A DNA stretch of 7,758 nt from an uncultured bacterium (lineage in GTDB: Bacteria > Bacillota > Clostridia > Lachnospirales > Lachnospiraceae), in the NCBI GenBank assembly GCA_946061355.1, contig CAMGRE010000115.1:1-7758 (forward strand), given 5' to 3'. Shown one piece after another: positions 1-5,652 of this stretch. Made by a program: the position numbers and the translations under genes. Every line of letters starts with the position of its first letter. The first letter of the stretch is position 1. The notes below the pieces were generated by a model. It saw only the letters and a list, made by a program, of their open reading frames with translations. It had not been told where the DNA came from and ran no database searches.

Positions 1-25
1 GCTCTTTCGACACTTCATACATCAT
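1..25 (-). CDS. 5' end of a possible downstream gene, cut by the window edge
   Basis: An ATG at 25-23 overlaps the TGA stop (24-22) of the preceding minus-strand gene in the common ATGA arrangement. It reads M-M-Y-E-V-S-K-E before the window ends. A modest AGGG ribosome-binding site lies about 9-10 nt upstream, inside the end of the preceding gene. A second start, the ATG at 18-16, reads M-K-C-R-K-S in another frame. Both frames stay open to the edge, so I cannot tell which is real. The overlap suggests translational coupling, and so a shared cluster, with the 607-residue baseplate-type protein. Function cannot be assigned from eight residues. Confidence 0.35.
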
Positions 26-1845
26 ACTTTACTCGCCCTATATGCCTCTTCACCGTCATCGTATCCCTTTTTCTTGACGATTGCATAAGCGTAGGTACAG
101 ATGATCGGCATATCCGTGCAGTAGATACGGATCTCATAGACACCTTCCCTGGTCGGAGCCGTGTAGACACCGTCAGACGTGATCTCACCGCTTCCGGGCT
201 CTGTGAGCTCATAGGTAATACTGCAGCTGTCCATGTTGTGATATCTCACACCGAAGAAATGGCTCTCCTTGGTTCCGAGTACAACCGTAGGCGTCTCAGC
301 GGAGATACTCTTGCCGCTGTAATCCCCAGCCATTCCGATATCGTTTCCTGCCGGGAATCGAATCGCCACCCATCTGAAGGTCAGGACAAGGAAGTCCACA
401 TTCTCCTTTAATCTCGCTGCAACAACAAAACTTCCCTTGTCATTGAGTACCTTGACTGCCGTCTCTGCATTGATCAGGTTGATGTGCTCATTCTCAAACA
501 GATCGGCACATCCGTAGATCGTGCTCTTGGCATTTGCGCCCAGGCTCTTGTCTTCCGCAATATACTCATATCCGACTTCCACATACACATTGCCTTTCCC
601 GAGGCCGTGCATGATCTCGCCGGAATAGCAGATATCGCCTTTTCTCGCATTCTCTCCGAGCGGGATCTCCACAATTCCCGTAGCAACCTCCGGGATATCT
701 CCCAGACGAAGCTCCGCTCTCTCAGCGCCCTCGCCTGTCTGGATGCGCTCTGTACCGCCCGTGAGCTCCGCCTCCTTGACGAAATATTCCATGTAACTCT
801 CACGGAGCATCTCCTGAGACGGCACGGTCACATACTTCTTCACATCATTCTCAAGTACTTCTTCTATAATGTAAGCCGTGTCGGTTCTCACAAGACGCAG
901 ATCCGCAAGACGGATATAATCCTCCGAATTGCCGGCATTCTTCATCTCCAGGCTCATGCGCCCGATCTGCCTGTTGACGAGTTCTCTCGGCTTAACGTCC
1001 ATAATTGCCGTCTTCAGGGAAAATCCCGAGGAAACAGAAACTGTATTTCCATCCACATACGCTCTTGCCGAGCCGCTCTTAAGCAGGATATTGGTGTCAA
1101 GCACGACCGTATCCTGCGCAGTCATCCAGTACCCTTTCTCAAACACCTCATCCTTATCAAGCAGGATATCATCAATGACAACATGAACCTCATATCCGCC
1201 CTCAGGCGTCGTAAATGCCGGAACCTGCAGAACGGCATCGAGCGAGAAACGCTTGTCCGCACCCGTCAGATTCCTGACGCGGACCACCAGTTTGACGGGA
1301 CGATCCTTACATACAACGCTCGGGATGAGAATTTCCGCAATGTAATCCTCGCTCTCAACGATCACGCCGCTCGTCAAAAATTCCGTCTCCATCTCGAATG
1401 ACTCCGGAATATCCTCCGTATCCATCAGGAACAGCTGGTAGCCTTCCTTGATCCGGTTGTACTCATATTCCTTCTCAGGATCCGTCTGATTGATAGAATA
1501 GACTGTATGTACCGGCTCCTCCACATACTTAAGGCAGAGGCTTGCCTGATTGGTTCTGAGACTCTCAAACCCTTCCACTGCGGAAAGTTTCTTGACAACC
1601 GATGAGTCCAGTACGATCTGCCTTCCCTGTCCGTCAATGGCAACACCGCTCTCCACCAGGATGGAGAGATCATCCAGACTGAACACGCCGCAGCCGCATA
1701 CAATCCCCGATCCATACATCAGGGAATTAAAGAATCGCTCCTTATTGTTAAAATAAGTCTGCTCCGCAAGGAAGTCCGCGCTTGTCAGCATCTTCCCCGC
1801 ATAATAACGGTTTCTTTCAAACGGAAATAATTGATTATTATTCAT
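22..1845 (-). CDS. Phage-tail/contractile-injection baseplate-cluster accessory protein (putative), 607 aa
   Basis: This is a large soluble protein with no signal peptide or membrane segment. The N-terminus carries the signature F-x-R-N-R-Y-Y-x-G-K-M-L-T-x-x-D-F-x-x-E-Q-x-Y-F (residues 9-32), then G-I-V-C-G-C-G-V (47-54) and V-E-S-G-V-A-I-D-G-Q-G-R-Q-I-V-L (64-79). From memory, this three-part signature marks a family found in gene clusters for phage-tail-like particles and extracellular contractile injection systems, where its exact role is uncharacterised. The middle (about 170-290) looks like beta-sandwich repeats. The C-terminus (about 515-590, core G-V-Y-T-A-P-T-x-E-G-V-Y-E-I) resembles a bacterial Ig-like fold, which could bind a surface or partner. 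The frame is open to 1920, but I chose the ATG at 1845. It has an AGGGGG ribosome-binding site about 8 nt upstream, the conserved block begins right after it, and a candidate -10 box sits inside the longer reading. It lies 126 bp downstream of a histidine kinase on the same strand. The family call rests on motif recall only. Confidence 0.6.
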   Translation of the reverse strand: MNNNQLFPFERNRYYAGKMLTSADFLAEQTYFNNKERFFNSLMYGSGIVCGCGVFSLDDLSILVESGVAIDGQGRQIVLDSSVVKKLSAVEGFESLRTNQASLCLKYVEEPVHTVYSINQTDPEKEYEYNRIKEGYQLFLMDTEDIPESFEMETEFLTSGVIVESEDYIAEILIPSVVCKDRPVKLVVRVRNLTGADKRFSLDAVLQVPAFTTPEGGYEVHVVIDDILLDKDEVFEKGYWMTAQDTVVLDTNILLKSGSARAYVDGNTVSVSSGFSLKTAIMDVKPRELVNRQIGRMSLEMKNAGNSEDYIRLADLRLVRTDTAYIIEEVLENDVKKYVTVPSQEMLRESYMEYFVKEAELTGGTERIQTGEGAERAELRLGDIPEVATGIVEIPLGENARKGDICYSGEIMHGLGKGNVYVEVGYEYIAEDKSLGANAKSTIYGCADLFENEHINLINAETAVKVLNDKGSFVVAARLKENVDFLVLTFRWVAIRFPAGNDIGMAGDYSGKSISAETPTVVLGTKESHFFGVRYHNMDSCSITYELTEPGSGEITSDGVYTAPTREGVYEIRIYCTDMPIICTYAYAIVKKKGYDDGEEAYRASKV

Positions 1846-1899
1846 GGTAGTCCCCCTGTCCTTAACGACAACATCCGCTAAACTCTTTTTTCTTATCCT

Positions 1900-1905
1900 A
1901 TTATA
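1900..1905 (-). promoter_or_regulatory. Candidate -10 box (TATAAT) proximal to the baseplate-type gene
   Basis: A perfect TATAAT on the minus strand sits about 55 nt upstream of the chosen ATG at 1845. The sequence 17 nt further upstream (TCTCTT, 1928-1923) is a poor -35, and there is no TG extension. It would need an activator or may be chance. If used, transcription would start near 1893, which supports the start at 1845 over the longer reading from 1920. Confidence 0.22.
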
Positions 1906-1953
1906 CGACCCGGTAGTCACAAAAGAGACACAATAGCCGCATTTTTTATGTCC

Positions 1954-1982
1954 ATTATATCCTTTTTTTGATTATTTTGGAA
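1954..1982 (-). promoter_or_regulatory. Candidate distal promoter for the baseplate-type gene
   Basis: On the minus strand, TATAAT at 1959-1954 is preceded, after 17 nt, by TTCCAA at 1982-1977 (3 of 6 matches to TTGACA). The spacer is A-rich. The element overlaps the last codons and stop of the upstream histidine kinase gene. It would give a leader of about 100 nt before the ATG at 1845. No hairpin plus T-run terminator was found between the two genes, so read-through from the kinase operon is also possible. Confidence 0.3.
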
Positions 1983-3270
1983 GTCTAATATATGCTTTTG
2001 TGCCATAGCCCGGCTCCGAGGTAACTTCCAACGTTCCATTGCACATGAACGCAAGCCTCGTTCGCACGTTTTCGATCCCGATATGACTCCTGGCATCATC
2101 AGGAGGCTTCTCCATATCGAATCCGACACCGTCATCCGCCACCATCACCTCATAGAAGCTGTCATACTCCGCCGAGGCGACCGTGACGGTCCCTCCTCCC
2201 GGCTTCTTCCCCACTCCGTATTTCACCGCATTCTCCACAAGCGGCTGAATGGACAGCGCCGGCAGCCGGAATCCCTCCGCCTGAATATCATACACAACAC
2301 GCAGTTCGTCCCCGAACCGAAGCTGCTCCAGATGGAGATAATTCCTCACATGCTCCAGTTCTTTCTCCAGTGGAACCGGTGCGCTGCTCTCCAACGAATT
2401 CAGATTGCCGCGCAGATAACTGGCGAATCTGTTGACCGCATCCTGCGCCTTCCCGGGATCACTGCCGCACAGATAATAGATCGTATTGAACACATTATAT
2501 AGAAAATGCGGCTGGATCTGGGAAAGCACAATCTTGATCTGTGTGTCCGTATTCCTTCGCTCCTGTTCCACGAGTTCCTTTGTCCTCTCTGTCAGTTCCA
2601 GCATGTAGCCCACCTGTGCCGCGAGGAACGCCCACAGCACGGAAATCGTAATCGCAATGTTGAGCAGTGAAAGACCATAGTAAAATGTCTGAATCACTGC
2701 CGCCAGGAACGGAAGCACAAGATAGGAAGCAAATACCACCAGCCTGACATTGCTCAGTTTCCTGCGGTAATACAGCAGCATCCCCATGAAGATCAGCATA
2801 CCGACGATGGCGATCGCAAATGAGATCCAGGAATAGGTGCTCCTGTGATAAAAATTGTTTTCATCAAAGTAATAGAACATATGATTAAACTGATTCACCA
2901 CACAGCAGACGACTCCAACCGCCGCAACAACGTATACCGCTCCTCTCCAGACGGGTGAGACGCCTTTTTCCCGTCCGATCATCCATACGGCATACTCAAA
3001 ATAAGCGATCAGGATCAGATAACTGCAAAAGAACACCATGCCGTTGCTGATGCGCACCATGTACCAGCCAAGCGCTCCTTCCCGTCCGCGGAACGCCCAT
3101 GCAAGCACATCCATACCAAGCAGCAGCGCATTGCACAGCTGCAGCGCCATCAGCCTTCTGTTCGCCTCATAATCCACATTTCTTCCCAAATATACGCAAA
3201 TCGCAGCCAGAAGGCAGAGGATCACGCCCCAGATCTCCAGCGCCACATGCACAACTGCGGTCATGCTCAT
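1972..3270 (-). CDS. Sensor histidine kinase HK1, 7TM LytS/YesM-type
   Basis: A membrane sensor kinase of 432 aa that should autophosphorylate on His and pass phosphate to the adjacent response regulator. The N-terminal half has about seven hydrophobic segments (near 8-28, 39-59, 74-98, 108-127, 148-168, 175-195, 200-222). An aromatic, polar loop (N-H-M-F-Y-Y-F-D-E-N-N-F-Y-H-R, 129-143) lies between segments 4 and 5 and is typical of 7TM sensor regions in Clostridia. A coiled linker (about 223-248) leads to the His_kinase box Q-I-Q-P-H-F-L-Y-N (251-259, phospho-acceptor H255). ATPase motifs follow: P-L-V-E-N-A-V-K (N-box, N347), D-D-G-V-G-F (379-384), G-I-E-N-V-R-T-R-L (398-406) and G-Y-G-T (421-424). 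All look intact. The start has a GGAGG ribosome-binding site inside the end of the response regulator gene, 1 nt from that gene's stop, so translation is probably coupled. The ligand is unknown. Confidence 0.93.
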   Translation of the reverse strand: MSMTAVVHVALEIWGVILCLLAAICVYLGRNVDYEANRRLMALQLCNALLLGMDVLAWAFRGREGALGWYMVRISNGMVFFCSYLILIAYFEYAVWMIGREKGVSPVWRGAVYVVAAVGVVCCVVNQFNHMFYYFDENNFYHRSTYSWISFAIAIVGMLIFMGMLLYYRRKLSNVRLVVFASYLVLPFLAAVIQTFYYGLSLLNIAITISVLWAFLAAQVGYMLELTERTKELVEQERRNTDTQIKIVLSQIQPHFLYNVFNTIYYLCGSDPGKAQDAVNRFASYLRGNLNSLESSAPVPLEKELEHVRNYLHLEQLRFGDELRVVYDIQAEGFRLPALSIQPLVENAVKYGVGKKPGGGTVTVASAEYDSFYEVMVADDGVGFDMEKPPDDARSHIGIENVRTRLAFMCNGTLEVTSEPGYGTKAYIRLPK

Positions 3271-3271
3271 A

Positions 3272-4072
3272 TTACTCTCCTCCCGTCTCCAGCATACCGT
3301 GTGTATATTCGCTCCAGGAATACTGCATCATATATTCTCCGCGATAGGCCTTGACGGCCTCCGGATCCCCGCGCATCAGTTCAAAGTAATCACAATCCAC
3401 CTTGTCCGGAAGGATCGCGGTCATGCCTCTCTGTCTGACAAAGACATCCTCGCATCCCGCCTGGATCAGCGTCGCAAACAGATCCGCCCGCAGATTTTTC
3501 ATATAAGAGCTATGTTTGCTCACATCCTCAATGTCCTCCCACAGCACTTCCATGATCTCCTGATTGCTGCACAACGCGCCATTCCTGTCAATCAGATAGG
3601 CAAGCAGCTCCTTAGTCCTGTTGTACTGGAACTTTAACGGTTTGCCCTCCACAAACGCCTCAAAATTGCCGAAGGTGACAATCTTTAAGCGCTTCCCCAG
3701 CGTTTTCTCCACCGGATGTCTTAGATTCGCAAGTTCCCGCTTTATCTTTTCGGCGGTTACCGGCTTCAGGCAATAACCGCTCGCATACATCTCAAATGCA
3801 CTGCCGGCGAACTCATCATAGCCTGTCGTAAAGATGATGTTGATCCGGGGATTTGTCTTCTGCAGCCTCTCTGCCAGAGCCAGACCGTTCATGTCGCGCA
3901 TCTCAATATCGAGGAAAGCGACATCGCATGTTTCCTGTCCCGCATATGCAAGGGCAGCCGAAGCTTCTCTGAATCCTTTTATCTCATGCACTTCCCCCGA
4001 AGCCGCTTTTGTAATCTCATTCAGAATATTTTCCAGTGCCATTCTCTCGTCATCTACCGCTATGATTCTCAT
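3272..4072 (-). CDS. Response regulator, receiver domain plus SARP-like winged-helix output
   Basis: A 266-aa transcriptional regulator and the likely phosphate acceptor for both flanking kinases. The receiver domain (about 1-118) has the acidic pair D7/D8, phospho-acceptor D55 (V-A-F-L-D-I-E-M), the T82/T83 switch region and K103 in C-L-K-P, all intact. The output domain (about 127-225, beginning L-K-I-V-T-F-G-N-F-E-A-F) follows the OmpR/SARP winged-helix pattern, with K-E-L-L-A-Y-L-I and E-V-L-W-E-D. It is followed by V-D-C-D-Y-F-E and Y-R-G-E-Y-M, which resemble the beginning of a bacterial transcriptional activation domain. The protein ends there, so that domain is only a stub. This architecture recurs in Clostridia and is not LytTR, the usual partner of LytS-type kinases. 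The start has GGAGAGAG about 8-10 nt upstream. The gene sits between two kinases, 21 nt after HK2 and 1 nt before HK1. Target genes are not known. Confidence 0.92.
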   Translation of the reverse strand: MRIIAVDDERMALENILNEITKAASGEVHEIKGFREASAALAYAGQETCDVAFLDIEMRDMNGLALAERLQKTNPRINIIFTTGYDEFAGSAFEMYASGYCLKPVTAEKIKRELANLRHPVEKTLGKRLKIVTFGNFEAFVEGKPLKFQYNRTKELLAYLIDRNGALCSNQEIMEVLWEDIEDVSKHSSYMKNLRADLFATLIQAGCEDVFVRQRGMTAILPDKVDCDYFELMRGDPEAVKAYRGEYMMQYSWSEYTHGMLETGGE

Positions 4073-4093
4073 CTGTATCTCTCTCCGTTGTTA

Positions 4094-5407
4094 TCATTTG
4101 CGATCAGTGTCAGGTCCGTTATGCTGTTCCTTCGGCAGCGTGATCGTCATCTTTGTCCCCTTCCCCAGCGCGCTCTCTATGTCCAGTTCTGCCCGGCACA
4201 TCTCCTGGAGCCTCTGCCGCACGTTCCTGATCCCGACATGGGATTTGCCATCCTCTTTTTTGATCCCCGGCACGAACCCAACTCCGTCATCCGCAATGAT
4301 GATCCTGTAGCACCCGCTCTCCTCCCTGGTCGTGAGCGTGACCGTCCCGCCGCCCTTCTTCGGAATGATCCCGTGCTTTACCGCATTCTCCACAAGCGGC
4401 TGGATCGTCAGCGCCGGCAGCCGGAACTCATCCGCCTCAATATCGTACTCCACGCGCAGATCCTCCTCGAAGCGCATCTTCTCCAGATGGAGATACGTCT
4501 TCACATGCTTCAGTTCCTCCTTAAACGGAATCGGCTCCGTATGATCAAGTGATTTTAAATTCATACGGAGATAATCCGAGAAATCACTGATCGCCTGCTG
4601 TGCCATCCCGCTGTCCTTCTCACACAGATGATAGATGGAATTGAGCGTATTGTACAGAAAATGCGGCTGAATCTGGCTCACCATCACCTTGATCCTGCTG
4701 TCGGACAATTCCAGTTCCTTCTCGATCAACTGCTTCTCCTGCTCCTGTTGGAGCACAATGTAGATCAGCAGCAGGGAGATCCCGAACGACGGATACAACA
4801 GCATCAGATACGGCGACCAGTTCTCAAGCAGTGCGCCCATGGCCGGAAGCATCAGATAGAGAAATGATGTAGCAACACTCTTCTGCCGCTTCCACCCGAC
4901 ATAGAGTAGGATCGGGAGCAGGAGCAGGATCTGCACCAGCACCACATTGTCTGGCAGGGCGCTCAAAGCTCCCCAGGTAAACGTATTGTCCGCATCGATC
5001 GTATATAAGACACCGCTCCAAAAATTGTAGACGGGAAGTCCCATCAGAAACAGGCAGAGCACATCTATGATGCCAAACAGGCATTTCCCCCAGACGGGCA
5101 GCTTCAGTTCCCCCGCAGCATCCTGATAGACATAAACAAAAAAGCAGAGATATGCGGCCGCACTCACAAAATAGGTGAGGAAATTGCCGGTCGTCGTCAT
5201 GATCAGCGCAAATGTGCCCGGCTTGCAGGTGAAACGCCATGCAGCCAGATCCCCTGCCGTATTGACCGCATGCAGAAACAGCGTCAGCAGAAACAGCCTG
5301 TCGAGATCCGTCTTCTTCCGCTTCTTTAACATAATGGAAATAAAAAGAACAGCCATCAGCACTACCGTAAAAAACTCGAGTGTGCTGTTAATAGAATTGC
5401 ATGCCAT
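4094..5407 (-). CDS. Sensor histidine kinase HK2, 7TM LytS/YesM-type, first gene of the operon
   Basis: A 437-aa membrane histidine kinase. The N-terminal half has about seven hydrophobic segments (near 8-27, 36-57, 65-93, 107-125, 153-172, 179-196, 201-219). A helical linker (220-242) is followed by Q-I-Q-P-H-F-L-Y-N (245-253, acceptor H249). ATP-binding motifs are P-L-V-E-N-A-V-K-H-G (337-346, N341), D-D-G-V-G-F (373-378), G-I-R-N-V-R-Q-R-L (392-400) and G-K-G-T (415-418). No PAS, HAMP or Cache domain is visible, so sensing is probably by the membrane region. The start at 5407 has GGGGAG (5419-5414) with 6-nt spacing and follows a good promoter. The catalytic half is 63% identical to HK1 (72 of 115 residues without gaps, HK2 244-358 against HK1 250-364), while the membrane halves do not align by eye. 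The short basic tail after the catalytic domain (about 426-437) is absent in HK1. Confidence 0.93.
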   Translation of the reverse strand: MACNSINSTLEFFTVVLMAVLFISIMLKKRKKTDLDRLFLLTLFLHAVNTAGDLAAWRFTCKPGTFALIMTTTGNFLTYFVSAAAYLCFFVYVYQDAAGELKLPVWGKCLFGIIDVLCLFLMGLPVYNFWSGVLYTIDADNTFTWGALSALPDNVVLVQILLLLPILLYVGWKRQKSVATSFLYLMLPAMGALLENWSPYLMLLYPSFGISLLLIYIVLQQEQEKQLIEKELELSDSRIKVMVSQIQPHFLYNTLNSIYHLCEKDSGMAQQAISDFSDYLRMNLKSLDHTEPIPFKEELKHVKTYLHLEKMRFEEDLRVEYDIEADEFRLPALTIQPLVENAVKHGIIPKKGGGTVTLTTREESGCYRIIIADDGVGFVPGIKKEDGKSHVGIRNVRQRLQEMCRAELDIESALGKGTKMTITLPKEQHNGPDTDRK

Positions 5408-5410
5408 GAT

Positions 5411-5420
5411 CTTCTCCCCG
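5411..5420 (-). promoter_or_regulatory. Ribosome-binding site of HK2
   Basis: Minus-strand CGGGGAGAAG holds GGGGAG at 5419-5414, 6 nt before the ATG at 5407. It fixes the operon's first start codon, and the candidate promoter lies just upstream. Confidence 0.6.
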
Positions 5421-5442
5421 TAATTCTCCCTTATATTGCAAA

Positions 5443-5471
5443 ATTATAACATAAAAATACATTTTTTTCAT
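5443..5471 (-). promoter_or_regulatory. Promoter of the HK2-RR-HK1 operon
   Basis: On the minus strand, a perfect TATAAT at 5448-5443 is preceded, after 17 nt, by ATGAAA at 5471-5466 (4 of 6 matches to TTGACA). The spacer is almost pure A/T, and an AT-rich stretch continues upstream. Transcription would start near 5436, leaving a leader of about 30 nt that ends in the GGGGAG ribosome-binding site. This fits a housekeeping sigma promoter. Confidence 0.6.
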
Positions 5472-5495
5472 GTAAAATTATCATACAATACGAAC

Positions 5496-5521
5496 GGTCA
5501 CAAAACAGTCACACTCTGACC
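5496..5521. promoter_or_regulatory. Putative operator: 11-bp direct repeat overlapping a short inverted repeat
   Basis: Two copies of the heptamer (G/A)GTCACA lie at 5496-5502 and 5507-5513, start to start exactly 11 bp, or one helical turn. The outer bases also form a 5-bp inverted repeat, GGTCA (5496-5500) and TGACC (5517-5521). The element lies between the divergent promoters, upstream of the HK2 -35 and of the ribokinase -35. SARP-type winged-helix proteins are known to bind direct repeats spaced by 11 bp, so the adjacent response regulator is a candidate binder. This is inferred from spacing only, and such short repeats can arise by chance. Confidence 0.4.
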
Positions 5522-5523
5522 AC

Positions 5524-5538
5524 GCTCCTCCCCGGAGC
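5524..5538. repeat. Short GC-rich dyad upstream of the ribokinase promoter
   Basis: GCTCC (5524-5528) and GGAGC (5534-5538) form 5-bp arms around a 5-nt centre, 13 bp upstream of the ribokinase -35. It could be a regulator site or a small stem. There is no T-run, so it is not a terminator. The evidence is weak. Confidence 0.2.
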
Positions 5539-5551
5539 AGCGGGATTCTCA

Positions 5552-5580
5552 TTGTACATTTCCATAAAATGGACTATAAT
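5552..5580 (+). promoter_or_regulatory. Promoter of the ribokinase gene
   Basis: TTGTAC (5552-5557, 3 of 6 matches, with the TTG core intact) and a perfect TATAAT (5575-5580) are separated by exactly 17 nt. Transcription would start near 5587, giving a leader of about 65 nt with a small hairpin (5622-5637) just before the ribosome-binding site. The weak -35 suggests the promoter may be helped by an activator. Confidence 0.6.
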
Positions 5581-5614
5581 ACAACTAAAAATGGCAGTTG
5601 GGGATTATTATTGT

Positions 5615-5637
5615 AAAAAAGCCGGGCTCCATCCCGG
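5615..5637 (-). terminator. Terminator-like hairpin read on the minus strand, within the ribokinase leader
   Basis: Read on the minus strand, CCGGG, a 6-nt loop, CCCGG, one C and then six T residues have the form of a short intrinsic terminator with a 5-bp GC stem. It would stop antisense transcription coming back across the ribokinase gene before it reached the kinase operon. On the plus strand the same hairpin follows an A-run and ends 3 nt before the ribosome-binding site, so there it is only leader structure. The stem is short, so confidence is low. Confidence 0.3.
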
Positions 5638-5652
5638 ACAAAGGAGAAAAAT

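Noticed and set aside
484..1401. Long 305-codon open frame on the plus strand, antisense to the baseplate-type gene
   Set aside because: It lies wholly inside a well-supported minus-strand gene, is rich in Arg/His/Ile as expected from a complementary-strand shadow, and has no recognisable domain.
1846..1920. N-terminal extension of the baseplate-type protein to the upstream ATG at 1920
   Set aside because: The extension is basic and unlike the conserved N-terminus, contains a candidate -10 box, and lacks a ribosome-binding site as good as the one before ATG 1845.
1921..1971. Possible intrinsic terminator after HK1 (runs of A and T near 1941-1968)
   Set aside because: The A/T runs are present but no inverted repeat of useful length precedes a T-run on the minus strand.
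2225..4402. The 23-base identical blocks in HK1 and HK2 as a mobile-element or recombination repeat
   Set aside because: They encode the conserved N-box (P-L-V-E-N-A-V-K) in both kinases, so shared ancestry and coding constraint explain them.
3986..4552. 188-codon plus-strand open frame across the HK2/regulator junction
   Set aside because: It spans the ends of two real minus-strand genes with clear catalytic motifs, and its sequence shows no fold or motif.
5408..5652. Riboswitch or small RNA in the divergent intergenic region
   Set aside because: Only short stems of about 5 bp were found and no known riboswitch core was recognised. The space is accounted for by two promoters, a repeat and a small leader hairpin.
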